Source: Stenogyne calaminthoides (lineage: Eukaryota > Streptophyta > Magnoliopsida > Lamiales > Lamiaceae). From it: a DNA stretch of 64,000 bases. Both the position numbers and the translations under genes were made by a program. How positions within the stretch are numbered: position 1 is the first letter of the stretch; every line of letters begins with the position of its first letter. Where the stretch lies: contig JBBCBC010000019.1 in the NCBI GenBank assembly GCA_037126765.1, positions 32,386,222 to 32,450,221 on the forward strand, read 5' to 3'. The notes below the pieces were generated by a model that saw nothing but the letters and a program-made list of their open reading frames with translations, ran no database searches and had not been told where the DNA came from. This document shows, piece after piece, positions 48,330-59,456 of this stretch.

Positions 48330-49443
48330 AAATCATTTTATTTGAGGAATATGATGGCTAATTTGGTAACAACTCACAAACAAAACATGCACGTAAAATA
48401 AATCAGAATAAGATGAATTTGTTGACCCGATTCGGTAAAAATGACTACTTGGGGCATACCAAACTAGGATGTGGTATGCGAGCTTTACGTGCAATATTTG
48501 ATACAACTACGAAGGTGAAATGTTACGGATGAGGATAATTTGGAGAGTTAGCATGTGAGTGCTAGTGGTTTTACAGATATCGCGGATAATCACTCGGAAT
48601 TTTTTCATTCTCGCCTGCGGGAATTTCATGTGTGGGTATAACTTTTCTCGGGGAAATTTTTCCGAACCCTTCTTTCTTTTTTTCTTCCTTTTATAAAGAC
48701 GTAGCAAGTTAAGGTTTACCGGGTAAAGACCAGATTTCTACCATGCAAAGAATCCCCAGGGTACTCGCCACCTTTTCAACTCCGCTTTGAAGTCAGATTT
48801 TATGCTTGTCTATAGCGTATTCTCGGCCGTCTAAATTAATTTTGCTCGTCAGATGCTTGTTCGCCTTTAACCACGCCGCTTTTATACGGAATACTGCCCT
48901 TTAGCATATCGAGCCTCGTAGTGATATCTCGGTTCGGATATCCGAGTGTTTAGCACTGACCTTCGCATGCCCGGAAGCTCAGACGTTTGCGGCTACAAGA
49001 TATCGACTCGTAGATATTCGAGTTTTCAGATATTCCGAATAAGCGAAGATACTCAGATATTCAAGCCTTTCGCGATATCTGAAGGCGGGCATAATGACCT
49101 CAGATATCTTTCAGATATTCCCCGAAGTTGCGACATACCATTTCGTGATATCTCGAAAGGTTGTGAGCATCGACTTCGGGATATTCGAGCATTTTGGGGT
49201 CAGTTCCAATTCTCGATTTGTCGCGCCTTTCGACTTAGCTCATTTGATTCCTTCTTTCCGATCGAAAGGCGAAAGTGTGTTTGTTTTGGGGCGACAAGTG
49301 GCTTAACCTGGGTCGAACAAACTTGTTTGGTCAATCTGACTACGAAAGTACACTTGTTCATCGTTTGATTATTTTAATGAATATTACACGTGTAGCTTTT
49401 TATATGTCTCGATTAATCCTCGGTTATTATATCGAACACAACA
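48330..49443 (-). repeat. Gypsy LTR, right (5' LTR of the element)
   Basis: It matches the left LTR from TTTTATTTGAGGAATATGAT to ATCGAACACAACA. It is about 100 bp shorter and more diverged in the CGGGATAT tandem part. I could not find a clear primer-binding site in the ~40 bases to its left. Confidence 0.85.
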
Positions 49444-52400
49444 CGATTAAGATATTGAAATAATATTAAAAAAATTCATTAAAGAATACACTATTTTCAG
49501 AAACAGTATCTAATAAAATTTCCTCCGATAGATAAAAATAAAAATAAAATAAAATAAATGAATTGATTACACACTTTCATGTTTTAAACTTTTAAATAAA
49601 ATGTTTTTTTATGGTATATCGAATTTAGATTCGGCCGCGTTGCAGGTCAAATGCCACGAAAGAATCTGAGTGTTTGAAAGCGACAAAATATATCACCATC
49701 AAAAGACCATAACTTCATAAGATATCGAATGAAGCCTATCCAAGTTCCGATTTGCAGATTTTTATATTGTAACCAAACGAGGCGTAGAATCAGCTTTGCA
49801 GAATCATGCTTGAGATTTTGAAGCAAGACCCAAGATTCCAACTAATGCAAAAATTTGTGGGTGATGGAAAATCTCATATCTTACCAACTCTAGATTTCGT
49901 CCAATTTACATTAAAAAAATATATCAAAGTAATGATGAATAATGGTCATATTATCTTAAAATTGAAGTTAAAATTAACTTTCTATGATATGATTATAGAA
50001 ATGTTTTCTAATCCCCATCATTACTTTGAAAATACTAAACCATAGTTTAAAAAGAGTGAGGGGTTTTCCGAAGACTATCTTTCGAATTTCTATAATGATC
50101 ATATTCATTTTGAGATTAAACAAATAATTGTACTAATAGGACATGCACTTACTTAGGAATGGGAGTATTGTTGAATTTAATAATTAAATCTCAAACTCTG
50201 CGAAACCATAGAGAGGATTAGATTAATTAAATAAATAAGATTGGTAGTTAATTAAGCCCTCGTTTGTAGCATCTTAAATTTTGTCCTTACGTGCACATGA
50301 TTATCATCCCACGTTGTAACTTGTAAGTAATAAGGACAAAATATACGTAATGGACAACAAACATAAGATCTTCAAAATCAGGAATATTAATCATATCTAA
50401 CTATTGTTGGGAACACACGAAAACCTTTTTTTTTCATTTTTTATCACATTTAAGATTTTTTACCTTTTTTTTTTTTTTTGATAACTCAAAGATCCCTTTT
50501 TCAATAATTTTTAATCCTAAATTGAACCCACCATTTAATAGTTGAGGTCCCACTTTGCCCATAAAAAGCCTGTATGGGACCGACCCATCTCTAAGCAGTG
50601 TCGAACATTAGGGGTTCAAGCGCGGGAGGCACAGCAGAAAGACACTCCTAAGTCCCAAAACCTACAACCACCAGGGTCAACCCTTGAGGTTTTCCTACCT
50701 TGTTTCTATATTTCATTTTTCAGTATTTTATTGGTGTTCCACATTGTTGAATTCCTATTAAAATTTTTAAACTCGAACCTTAGGAATATAATAGTTCGTT
50801 GAATATTTTTTATAATTCTACGTGTGATTCATCCTAATGAAAATACGGGAAAAGTAAAATATCAATTACAAAAAACATGTGATCTTATTTCCCACATATA
50901 CACGGTTCATGAATTCTATAAATTTAAAGGGGGCGATGAGTAGATTGCAAGGATCAATCAAAATTAAGGTCCCACTTGGTTTGGGTATTGAAAAGGAGTA
51001 ATGGAAATTATTCCAAGTAATAATGTTTGATAATTTTAATACATCTCTAATAAAAAAAATATACAATTGATTATTCTACTTTATAATCTAATTTCATCCT
51101 CATTCAAGCCTTCTCAGATGATGCCCATTGTGCATGTTCTGATCAAGCATTAACAATGAAAAAAAATAAAATGACAAAATCAACACTTTCCTAATAATTG
51201 ACTCCTTAATGATACACATTACTATTATCATTCTCAAGTCGCGTACCCTAAATTAATTAAATTTAATGGATCGCAAAGCCTAAGTCAAAAGATTCATATA
51301 TAATTCCAAATTAATTAATTTACATGGTCCACAGTTAATTAACTATAGTGCAGGTACAATGCATGGATCATTCCGGAATTAACCATTTCCATTCTTCTAT
51401 CGTCCCTCAGAGTATGGACGTAGAATGGGCTCTAATTAGAAATGGAGCACGCACACACAACTATATTTTAAGCTAGTTAATATGAAAAGAAATATTAATT
51501 ATATTCTGAAAAAGTACTAATATTGTTCAATACATATATATATATATTTTTTTATGAACAAATATTTTTTATTATTTATATATTTCAATTTTTTAATGAA
51601 TGAGTCAAAATTACACCAATTATATGGTACAATTGGAGTGTAAAAGATTTTTCCCCTGTCATATATAATAGACTAACACTTATACTGTGTTTGCTTTGGA
51701 ATTCACACGGATGAACTTAGAATTTTGCGCTCCCCGTCTTATACGAGTTTGAGATCTAGTTTTCAGATCTTACATTCAATCAACACTTATAAATACCTAT
51801 AAAACATATTATTATTATTCCCAACACATCATACTTTATTACTCTTCTTAATATAATATTATAATACAATATTAATCACTATTAAATATTGATTTGACAT
51901 AAAGTTAAATCCCTCCCCTACCCAAAATTCCAAAATAAATACATATACTTACTATTCATCAAGAATTCTAAATTATTGGATTTTAAAACTTTAACTTCTT
52001 TCCATTACATTTAAATCGTAAAACAAATTACATTGAAAATTTAATATTTTTCATTAAAAGAACTACTACTCCATTACTTAAAAATACACTTTAAAGTTGG
52101 ACTGTGACATATAATAAGTACACGTAAATGTTCCACTATTTAGCAAACGCATTTTTTTTTTTCTCACATAATTACACAAACACACGTGAAAACTATTTAA
52201 TATTAATTCTTTTTAATGGATGACAGACTGAAACGAGACGAACAGAGTTAAGCACTTTAACATCAACTACTCCTACTAAATTAGGATTAGTTAGGACAAT
52301 CTTTCTTAAACCTAATATCAGCTCGTGCAAATCCCTAGAAATTAATTAATTATATTCATTTTAAAAATTAATAGTCCACTTTTAGCATAAGATTCACTTA

Positions 52401-52649
52401 ATTATTAATAAAAAAATATAGATGCATTGGCCAGTCGGTCTACATGCGCCACGAAACTTCCTCACGATCAAATTGAAATAAAATTAATTTGGAATTACTA
52501 CTCATTCATTAAATCTTATCTGGACAAGCAAAAAGGAATATAAACCACCGTTGCTTTTGTTGTACTGTTGTACTACTATTCAAATCAAATTAAGATGAAT
52601 TTTCACTTTGGTTTAACATAAATTAATTCGAAAATCTTCTATGCAAATA
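49444..52649. other. AT-rich intergenic DNA, no gene seen
   Basis: There is no gene or RNA signature. The sequence has long T-runs near 50470 and (AT)n near 51533-51550. It may include the remainder of the CACTA element interrupted by the gypsy insertion, but no matching end is visible. Confidence 0.5.
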
Positions 52650-52831
52650 GGTGCACCGTGCATTTTAGAATCATACAATTTGTTATACTGAAATATATAA
52701 TTTATTTACATTGAACTGTGCAACTATATATTAATATAGAAAAATAGATGCACGGTTTAGTTTAAATAAGTTATATCTTTCAGTATAACACGTTATACGA
52801 TTTTAAAATGCTTTATGAGTGCACGGTACAT
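52650..52831. mobile_element. Palindromic MITE, ~180 bp (family copy 1)
   Basis: GGTGCACCGTGCATTTTAGA, then CAATTTGTTATACTGAAA, is mirrored by TTTCAGTATAACACG and TTTTAAAATGC..GTGCACGGTAC. The whole unit can fold on itself. A related copy is at about 63555-63722. Confidence 0.65.
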
Positions 52832-53993
52832 CTCGATACATATGAGACCCACTCAAAATAATTTTGTAGTTATAAACTAAAACGCACTATATATGTAAAT
52901 ACGACGCGATTAAATAATATGCATTATAGAGATTAACGAATATGACACAATAATACGAGTGAGTATATATTAATCAAATAATTATTATATATGTGGATGA
53001 AGAAGACAAAGTACATTATTAACTTTTACTTAACCCGAATCAAATCCACCGTTCTTAAGATTTCATTGGATAGAAAATTAAATAAATATTCAAGCTAAAA
53101 TCTGTAAGATTCTGTACATATTTTTTATCAACTCAAACCAGAACTTAAACTGGGTTAATTTGAGTTTGTTGGGGGACGAGAAACACGAATATGTTACTAT
53201 TTTATGATATATTTAATTTAAATGGAAAATACTATGTATGTGTACCTGTTGATGTACATTGGTACGTACAAAAATATTATTAATTAGTCATGCATATAAT
53301 TATAAAATTACAATTAGATATGTATAATCAATTTTTATTACTACTACATAGTATAATATAATTATGTAAGAAAGTTTCTTGAGCACTTCATTTTGTTGCA
53401 TTTAAAAAATCTCCTTAGATCAAAGACAGCTGGAAGAATATTTGGAACTGCATGCAGATTAAAAAGTGCAAAATCCAATAAAATTCTGGCCTTAAACTAG
53501 GGATGAGTCCAGGATTTTATTTCAAAAAGGGCGATTTTTTTAAAGACAAGATTTCATATTCCAACCAACAAGGAAATGCCAATTTTTTTTTAACATCAAA
53601 ACATAATTATATATATATATATAATAAAAAGAAATTAAATCCCAAGATGGGCCCCAGCCCACCACCGATCCATCCCAGCCTTAAACACCAACCCTATCAT
53701 GATGCATCTGCTTATTTTCCAATATAATATTATGAGCATGATCTGGACAACCGTATTATGAGTAGAATTATGAGACGGTAATTAATTGAATAAATTTTAA
53801 AAAAAAGTATTTAAAATCAATTTTAATAAAGAATTTAGCTAGCTCATGTTGTTCCTTTAAGATCACTCAAACCGTGTGAAATTTTGGAAGCATACTGGTG
53901 AGTAATCGGTTTCTTTATTTTACATCCCACGTACTTTACAAATAACATATTAATCATTGCGAATATTTAATAATTTTTGTTGCCAAATTATTA
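52832..53993. other. AT-rich intergenic DNA, no gene seen
   Basis: It contains an (AT)n tract at about 53609-53624. The short open frame at 53503-53727 has no recognisable content. Confidence 0.5.
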
Positions 53994-54940
53994 GCGATAA
54001 ATCGCATGAAAACCCCTATGGTTTGAAAAATCGATTAAACCCCATGGTTTTAGAAAAAAGCAAACCCTTTTTCGTGATTTTAAAAATGTAGTGAAACCTC
54101 ATTTTTGTTGGGATGATGGAGAGTGTCTTCATTACACCGCCCATCAAAAAATTTTGGTGTGTTTTTTTCATTTTTTTATTTAAAATGAAAAATTACCCTC
54201 CATTAAATTATATTTTTTGTAATTTTAAATTTTTATATATTTATTAAATTATTATCTATAAAATATTGTAAAGTGACGAGGTGGATTTTTTATTCCTCTC
54301 TTTATCTAATTATTATAAATATATCATTATATATAATTTATATATTAATAATCTGTTCATTAAAAAAAAAAATATTCATTCCATGTGCAAATGAAATCGA
54401 AGCAAAAATATGACTTTCATTGCAATCAAACTATATTTTATCATTTAGGACTAACACATTGAGACAAAAAATTAACTTCACAAGAACCCCTGCTTTTTTT
54501 TACTTAATATTTATATTTCAATGTAATTTTAATTTTAATATTTTCTAACTTCATTATTAATATATAAATTATATACTTAATGATATATTAATAATAATTA
54601 GATAAGTGAGGAAAAAAAAATTTGTCTCTTCACTTTACAATATTTTATAGATAATAATTAAATAACTATATAAAATTTAAAATTACAAAATATAAAGACT
54701 TGGAGCCAAACCCCACTTAATATAATTTATTGATGGTAATTTTTTCATTTTTAAAATAAAAAATGAAGAAAACACACCAAACCATGGGGGGTGTGAGTAG
54801 TACACTCTCCATCATCCCAACAAAAAATGGGGGTTTCTACACCACATTTTTAAAACCACATGAGTTTTCACATAATTTTCAAACCACAGGAGCGGATGGA
54901 CAACATTTTTTCAAATCACGGAGTTTTTACATAATTTACC
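53994..54940. mobile_element. Mutator-like TIR element (MITE), 947 bp
   Basis: Long inverted termini are present. The left begins GCGATAAATCGCATGAAAAC and continues through GTTTGAAAAAT, TTTTAAAAATGTAGTGAAAC and GTTGGGATGATGGAGAGTGT. The right end is its complement and ends TTTACATAATTTACC. The element is flanked by a perfect 10-bp duplication CAAATTATTA at 53984-53993 and 54941-54950; 9-11 bp is typical of Mutator-like elements. It has no coding capacity. It lies about 40 bp upstream of the TATA box of the next gene. Confidence 0.8.
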
Positions 54941-54981
54941 CAAATTATTAATATTATGTATAATACGGTTCCAGTTTCCTA

Positions 54982-54989
54982 TATATAAA
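54982..54989 (+). promoter_or_regulatory. TATA box of the DUF4228/PADRE gene
   Basis: TATATAAA lies 117 bp before the ATG at 55106. The expected transcription start, about 30 bp downstream, gives an ~85-bp A/C-rich leader containing CAACAACAACAATT, typical of plant 5' UTRs. The Mutator-like element ends 41 bp upstream. Confidence 0.75.
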
Positions 54990-55105
54990 CCCCATTTGCG
55001 CATCTCAACTCAACTGAATCTCTTGTCTTAGCTAAACACAACAACAACAATTAATCATCAATCAATTCAAACCCCTAATTTAAAAAAATTAATTAAATTA
55101 AATCC

Positions 55106-55504
55106 ATGGGGAACAGCCTAAGGTGTTGTTTGGCATGCGTGCTTCCATGCGGAGCTCTAGATTTGATCCGAGTGGTACACTTAAACGGCTGCGTTGATGA
55201 GTTAACGGGTCGGGTCACGGCAGGCGACTTCCTTCGAAATTACCCGGACCATGTTCTGACCGAACCCTGTGTTTCCAGGCGGATCCTGATCGTCTCACCC
55301 GAATCCGACCTCAAACGGGGCTCCATTTACTTCTTGATACCTAATTCTAATGTTTCTGGAAAAACTAAAGAAGCCGATGAAGAAGCACAGATCGATAAAG
55401 CAGGTGTCGCCGGAGAAAAAAAACATATGCTGCCATCACGCCGCCGGAAAGTGACGTCAGCTGTGTGGCGGCCTCAGCTGGACAGCATTTACGAGGAATT
55501 ATGA
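55106..55504 (+). CDS. DUF4228 (PADRE) domain protein, single exon
   Basis: This is a 132-residue member of the plant DUF4228/PADRE family. These small proteins are often induced by pathogens or abiotic stress; the biochemical function is not established. The N-terminus MGNSLRCCLACVLPC carries an N-myristoylation-type glycine and several cysteines suited to palmitoylation, so membrane attachment is likely. The conserved block follows: IRVVHLNGCVDELTG, TAGDFLRNYPDHVL, SRRILIVSPES and LKRGSIYFLIP, to about residue 80. The tail is variable, charged and basic, and ends in RPQLDSIYEEL. The frame is intact. It has its own TATA box and leader. Expression could be affected by the Mutator-like element just upstream. 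The family call is confident; the individual paralogue is not assigned. Confidence 0.9.
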   Translation: MGNSLRCCLACVLPCGALDLIRVVHLNGCVDELTGRVTAGDFLRNYPDHVLTEPCVSRRILIVSPESDLKRGSIYFLIPNSNVSGKTKEADEEAQIDKAGVAGEKKHMLPSRRRKVTSAVWRPQLDSIYEEL

Positions 55505-56456
55505 TTATTTTTTTTCCGGTAGTGAATATTGGAAAATATATTTATTATACAGAGTGTTTAATTAATTTCCCTATTTTTGCATGGGGTAATTATTATTATT
55601 TTTTGAATTTGTGAATAGTTGATTTTCAGTTTTTTAGCCGTAGGTATACCGTCTGCATGTTTATAATTGCGGATGACGAATTTATTGTTGTATACTTTTA
55701 TTATCTTTAATTTAGAAAGGGTAATTTTTATAATAGATATTATTAATTTCCAGTGCATTTATACTTCTGGATTATTTTTATTTCATATTATGTTCTAATT
55801 AATGACGATTCTAGCTTCTCTAAAATCTGTGACGTTATTTATATTTTTCGTGTTCATCAAATCAAAAGTCAGATAGTTCTTTTTTAAATGCAAACAAAAT
55901 TGCTCTAGCTAATTCATCTTAAACCAAACAAAATTAAATACCTCAAATATAACAAAATTATATCCAACAAGTTCCCCAAAAAAAGAAAAAAATTATAGGC
56001 AGAAAAAAAATATTCTTTTTTATAAGTATTTTCGAGACCGGACTTCACCCGAAAAACTTAATTGAAACTTTTTGTTGTTTTGTTGGGGGTAGGTGGAACA
56101 ATAAATTAACTAGGTCTGGTTTAAGCTGGATCCCTATTTTTTTTATTATAATAAAAATTATATAATATAAAATAATATATATCTAACGAATTATTTAAGG
56201 TAAAATATACGTGCTTATAAATTAGACAAAAGACGGTTTCAAGGCCAAAAGCACCATCCTATTTAACTGAAACTGCAATGTCGGCCCATTTATTAGATAC
56301 AAAAATTTATATGAGACGATGTACAACTTAACATCAATCAAAACTCACCTCTTTTAAAGTATTAAAGTATTAATGTCTAAATTATATTTAGTTTTATCGT
56401 GAGACCGTGTCACTCAAGTGTCCCTAAAAAATGAAAGCTGAAAAATCACAATTATG
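55505..56456. other. Intergenic DNA downstream of the PADRE gene
   Basis: AT-rich with no supported gene. The first 200-300 bp probably include the 3' UTR. Confidence 0.5.
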
Positions 56457-56732
56457 TACTCCCTCTGTCCCACTATAATTGTGTCGCTTTCCTAATTTTA
56501 TGGACGTCCCACTATAACTTTTCAATTTCATAAAAAGAAAAAATAACTCTATTATTCATAATTTTTACCCTCACTTTTCACATAATATTACAAAAAATAT
56601 CACTCATTATTTCACATACATTTTTCATTTCTTCAAATACCCAAAACTACCTTCATTTTTATTATTTTATTATTATTTTATAAATAAAATAACAAAATAA
56701 AATGAGACAATTACATTGAGATCGAGGGAGTA
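56457..56732. mobile_element. Stowaway-like MITE, 276 bp
   Basis: The left end is TACTCCCTCTGTCCCACTAT; the right end GAGATCGAGGGAGTA is its imperfect inverse. Both have TA at the border. TCCCACTATAA is repeated inside. It is of the same broad class as 28250-28501. Confidence 0.8.
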
Positions 56733-57187
56733 TTTGAATATTCTTGAATCACATGGATTTCCAAACCTACTTTTGACCCAATTTTTTTTAAGAATCACAC
56801 GCTTCTTCACTTTTGTACGAATATGGCTATTACTTATTAGTTGTCGTATTTACTTTTCCAACTTGTTTTTATTTTTTAAGAGTGCAATGATCAAATTGTA
56901 TCATATGTCAATGATATTTAAATTGCAGTTATTAGTGCTAAAAACCATGGAAAATAAATATACAGCTGCAGAAGTTAGTGCTAACGAATTTCTGCACAGC
57001 ATATGATGTCACCTCAGAGGCGCAGCTAAAGAAAATGACAGAAAACTTTAGCAGATTGACATACGAGCTCATAATACCCGTGTAAATACAACTGGAAGGA
57101 ATACAACTAACTAAACCAGTAGAACAGTAGCAATATACGGACGCCAGCAAAAATTGAAACAGTACATTAATTTCAGGATCTTCCCAT

Positions 57188-57594
57188 TGTTGGGAAATTA
57201 ATTCCCCAAGGGCAAACGAAAAATAAAAAGAAATAAAACAATCTCCAACACAAGAATTTAACGTGAAAACTCCAAAATCGGAGAAAAAACCACGACCCAC
57301 CAAAGGGATCACTATATGATAAATTTCTACAATCACACATAATTCCTCTCTTTCACTCAACCCTCCTACATATTTCAAGTCAACAATGACTCTCACCTTT
57401 CTCACGAGACTCTATTAAAAGAGAATACGAGAAAGGAATTTTAACTAGAAATCAAACACAAGACTAAAGTGTATTGATTGATGCACTTGTAACAAAGACT
57501 AATGGGCTCCTTATATAGGATTTGAAAGCCCCCAACTTTGTTAAAAAACCCGATGTGGAATTACAAATTTTATTTAAACAATCAAAGTCCAACA
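57188..57594. mobile_element. Probable solo LTR, 407 bp
   Basis: It begins TGTTGGGAAATTAATTCCCC and ends AAAGTCCAACA, so the ends form the TG...CA and TGTTGG/CCAACA pattern of plant LTRs. It contains an AACGTGAAAACTCC segment and CTTATATAGGA. Flanking CCCAT (57183-57187) and CCAAT (57595-57599) may be a one-mismatch target duplication. No internal retrotransposon sequence adjoins it. Confidence 0.6.
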
Positions 57595-59456
57595 CCAATT
57601 ATCAAGGCACTCATGAAGGAGAAAACAAGAAAAGAGCCAGCAAGTAAAATAAATGTTGAATACATAAATGTAGGCAGAAAAGGAGAACAATCAAAGTTGC
57701 CAACTTAGCCACTAAGATTAACAATCAAGAATCCTGTATTATAAGCACAGGCATGTAATGCTTCAAAGACCATAATTAGCATCTAGGTTTCACACTGAAT
57801 TTCCAATAGCTAGATCAGCTAAAAAGTGGTTCTTATATTTTTTGAATAAGACTGAGACTGTAGAAATAACTCCTCCTCCTAAATTCCCTATTTTCGTCAA
57901 AAGGGTGAGGATGCTGCTGCCCACCTGTATTTGCAACTCTCCTACCATTAGTAACCCATTTCATAAACCTCGACTTCCTCTCTCCGTACGACGACACAAT
58001 ATGCCTTGCTTAAACCCAAAATCATCTTCTATCATCCATCAAATTCAAAAACCAAAACATGATCCTAAACATACATCAACTGCAATGCAAAAACACTCTG
58101 TTTTTACACATAATTACAGTCGAAATCATAATGGGCATCAAAAGAAATTGGTAAAACTCTTCTCCTTTGAACAAACAGAGCAAGATAATGCAAAATGACT
58201 GGCCTGGATTAAATTCAAAAGGGATACTTATTATTTCCCCAAAACAACAATCATTGTTTAAACTTATCAAGTGGGAATCAACTAAAAACGATAAAGCTAA
58301 CAATTTTGATGAGCCCTAAAGATAACAATTCACATATCATAAATTGAAACGGTAAAAAATAAAACAAAAAAACTTACAAGGTGTTGCCATGAATATTAGC
58401 TTCAAGTGCCTTGAGGGAATCCTTAAAAGACTTCTACTTCTTTCAACACATCTCGATGGTAATTTAAGGGTGATTTGGTAAATCCATATTAAATAAAATT
58501 GTAACGTGATTATCATTAATCTGAAATTCACCAAAGTAAATGAGAGATAAGAGTGAAAAATTTAATCTCTATCCCCAAATTTCATCACACATAATCATAT
58601 CCAATATAATCTTCAACTATCAAAGTAAACGGAGCCTGAATATTCAAATTTATCAAATGGATTAACTCCATATATAATTATTTTCAAATATATATATCTA
58701 GAGCTGTTATTTGAGTCCAACCGAGTATTTAAAGTTTGAACTTGACTTGAGCCGAGTTGAGTATTTACAAAAGGTGAGCTCACTCGATAAAATTAACAAG
58801 TTGGAAATAGAGTTCCATTCGACTCGCAAACAAGTCAAAGTCCAATGAGTCTAATGAGCCCAATGAAATTACAAAAATAATTCTCAAATATCAAGTCTAA
58901 CAAATTCGAAGTTCGAGTGTTTTAGTAAATCGAGTATTTCATGTGCTCGACTTGATTATATAAACGAACCAAGTTCGAGCTTTTAATGAGCCAAGCTTAA
59001 TAAAATCATTATATAATAATTATTTAAAATATTTTCCAAGAAGCATTAATCGAAAAAAAGAAAGGTATGAACCATATGATATACAGGTGCAAGGGTTTCC
59101 ATCGATGAACCAAAACGTGAAATACACATACCATAAAAGGTAAATAAAAATCTGAATATAAACGAAAACTGAGAATCCATTAATTAAGATCCAATTGTAA
59201 CTATAAAGAACAAAAAATAAATAGATGGAAAACCTGTAGAAAATAAAAGCATAAGTCAAGCAATTCCATAATGTGAATCAACAATGCGAGACAAAAAATC
59301 ATTTCTCTTTGTATTAATCATGAATCTGTATAGTTCTTGGTAATACATAATGTAGAACATTAGAATGATACATATAGTTCATGTACAAACTTCCATTCCT
59401 GACTGTTGGAAAATTCATATGATCAAACTCTGTCTGATCCTAGTACTAGATTATCT
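57595..59456. other. Intergenic DNA with a CTCGA-type repeat
   Basis: No supported gene. At about 58700-58990 the words GAGCCGAGTTGAG, GAGCTCACTCGA and AAGTTCGAGC recur, like those at 6.4-7.0 kb and 22.74 kb. The frame at 57842-58198 has no recognisable family. Confidence 0.5.

Larger units (their letters stand above)
37782..49443 (-). mobile_element. Ty3/gypsy LTR retrotransposon with antisense ORF, 11.7 kb
   Basis: Two LTRs (about 37782-38993 and 48330-49443) enclose a minus-strand gag-pol. Gag has a GHNIEDCRDL finger region at 46820-46781. RT has NGSWRLCIDF, DLSKVRQKDNFPM, HELMTFMDA and VYIDDI at 45414-44900. Between pol and the 3' LTR lies a plus-strand (antisense) ORF with Transposase_28-like character. 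That layout is described for the Tat/Retand lineage of plant Ty3/gypsy elements. Integrase is presumed at 42.1-44.5 kb but not recognised. Coding frames are broken. The target duplication is not resolved: CGATT follows the right LTR and CGTTG precedes the left. Confidence 0.85.

Noticed and set aside
49444..49448. CGATT as the gypsy target duplication
   Set aside because: The bases before the left LTR read CGTTG; the match is too weak and the left boundary too uncertain to claim.
56938..57405. 155-residue minus-strand frame
   Set aside because: It overlaps the probable solo LTR, has no recognisable domain and lacks a sensible start context.
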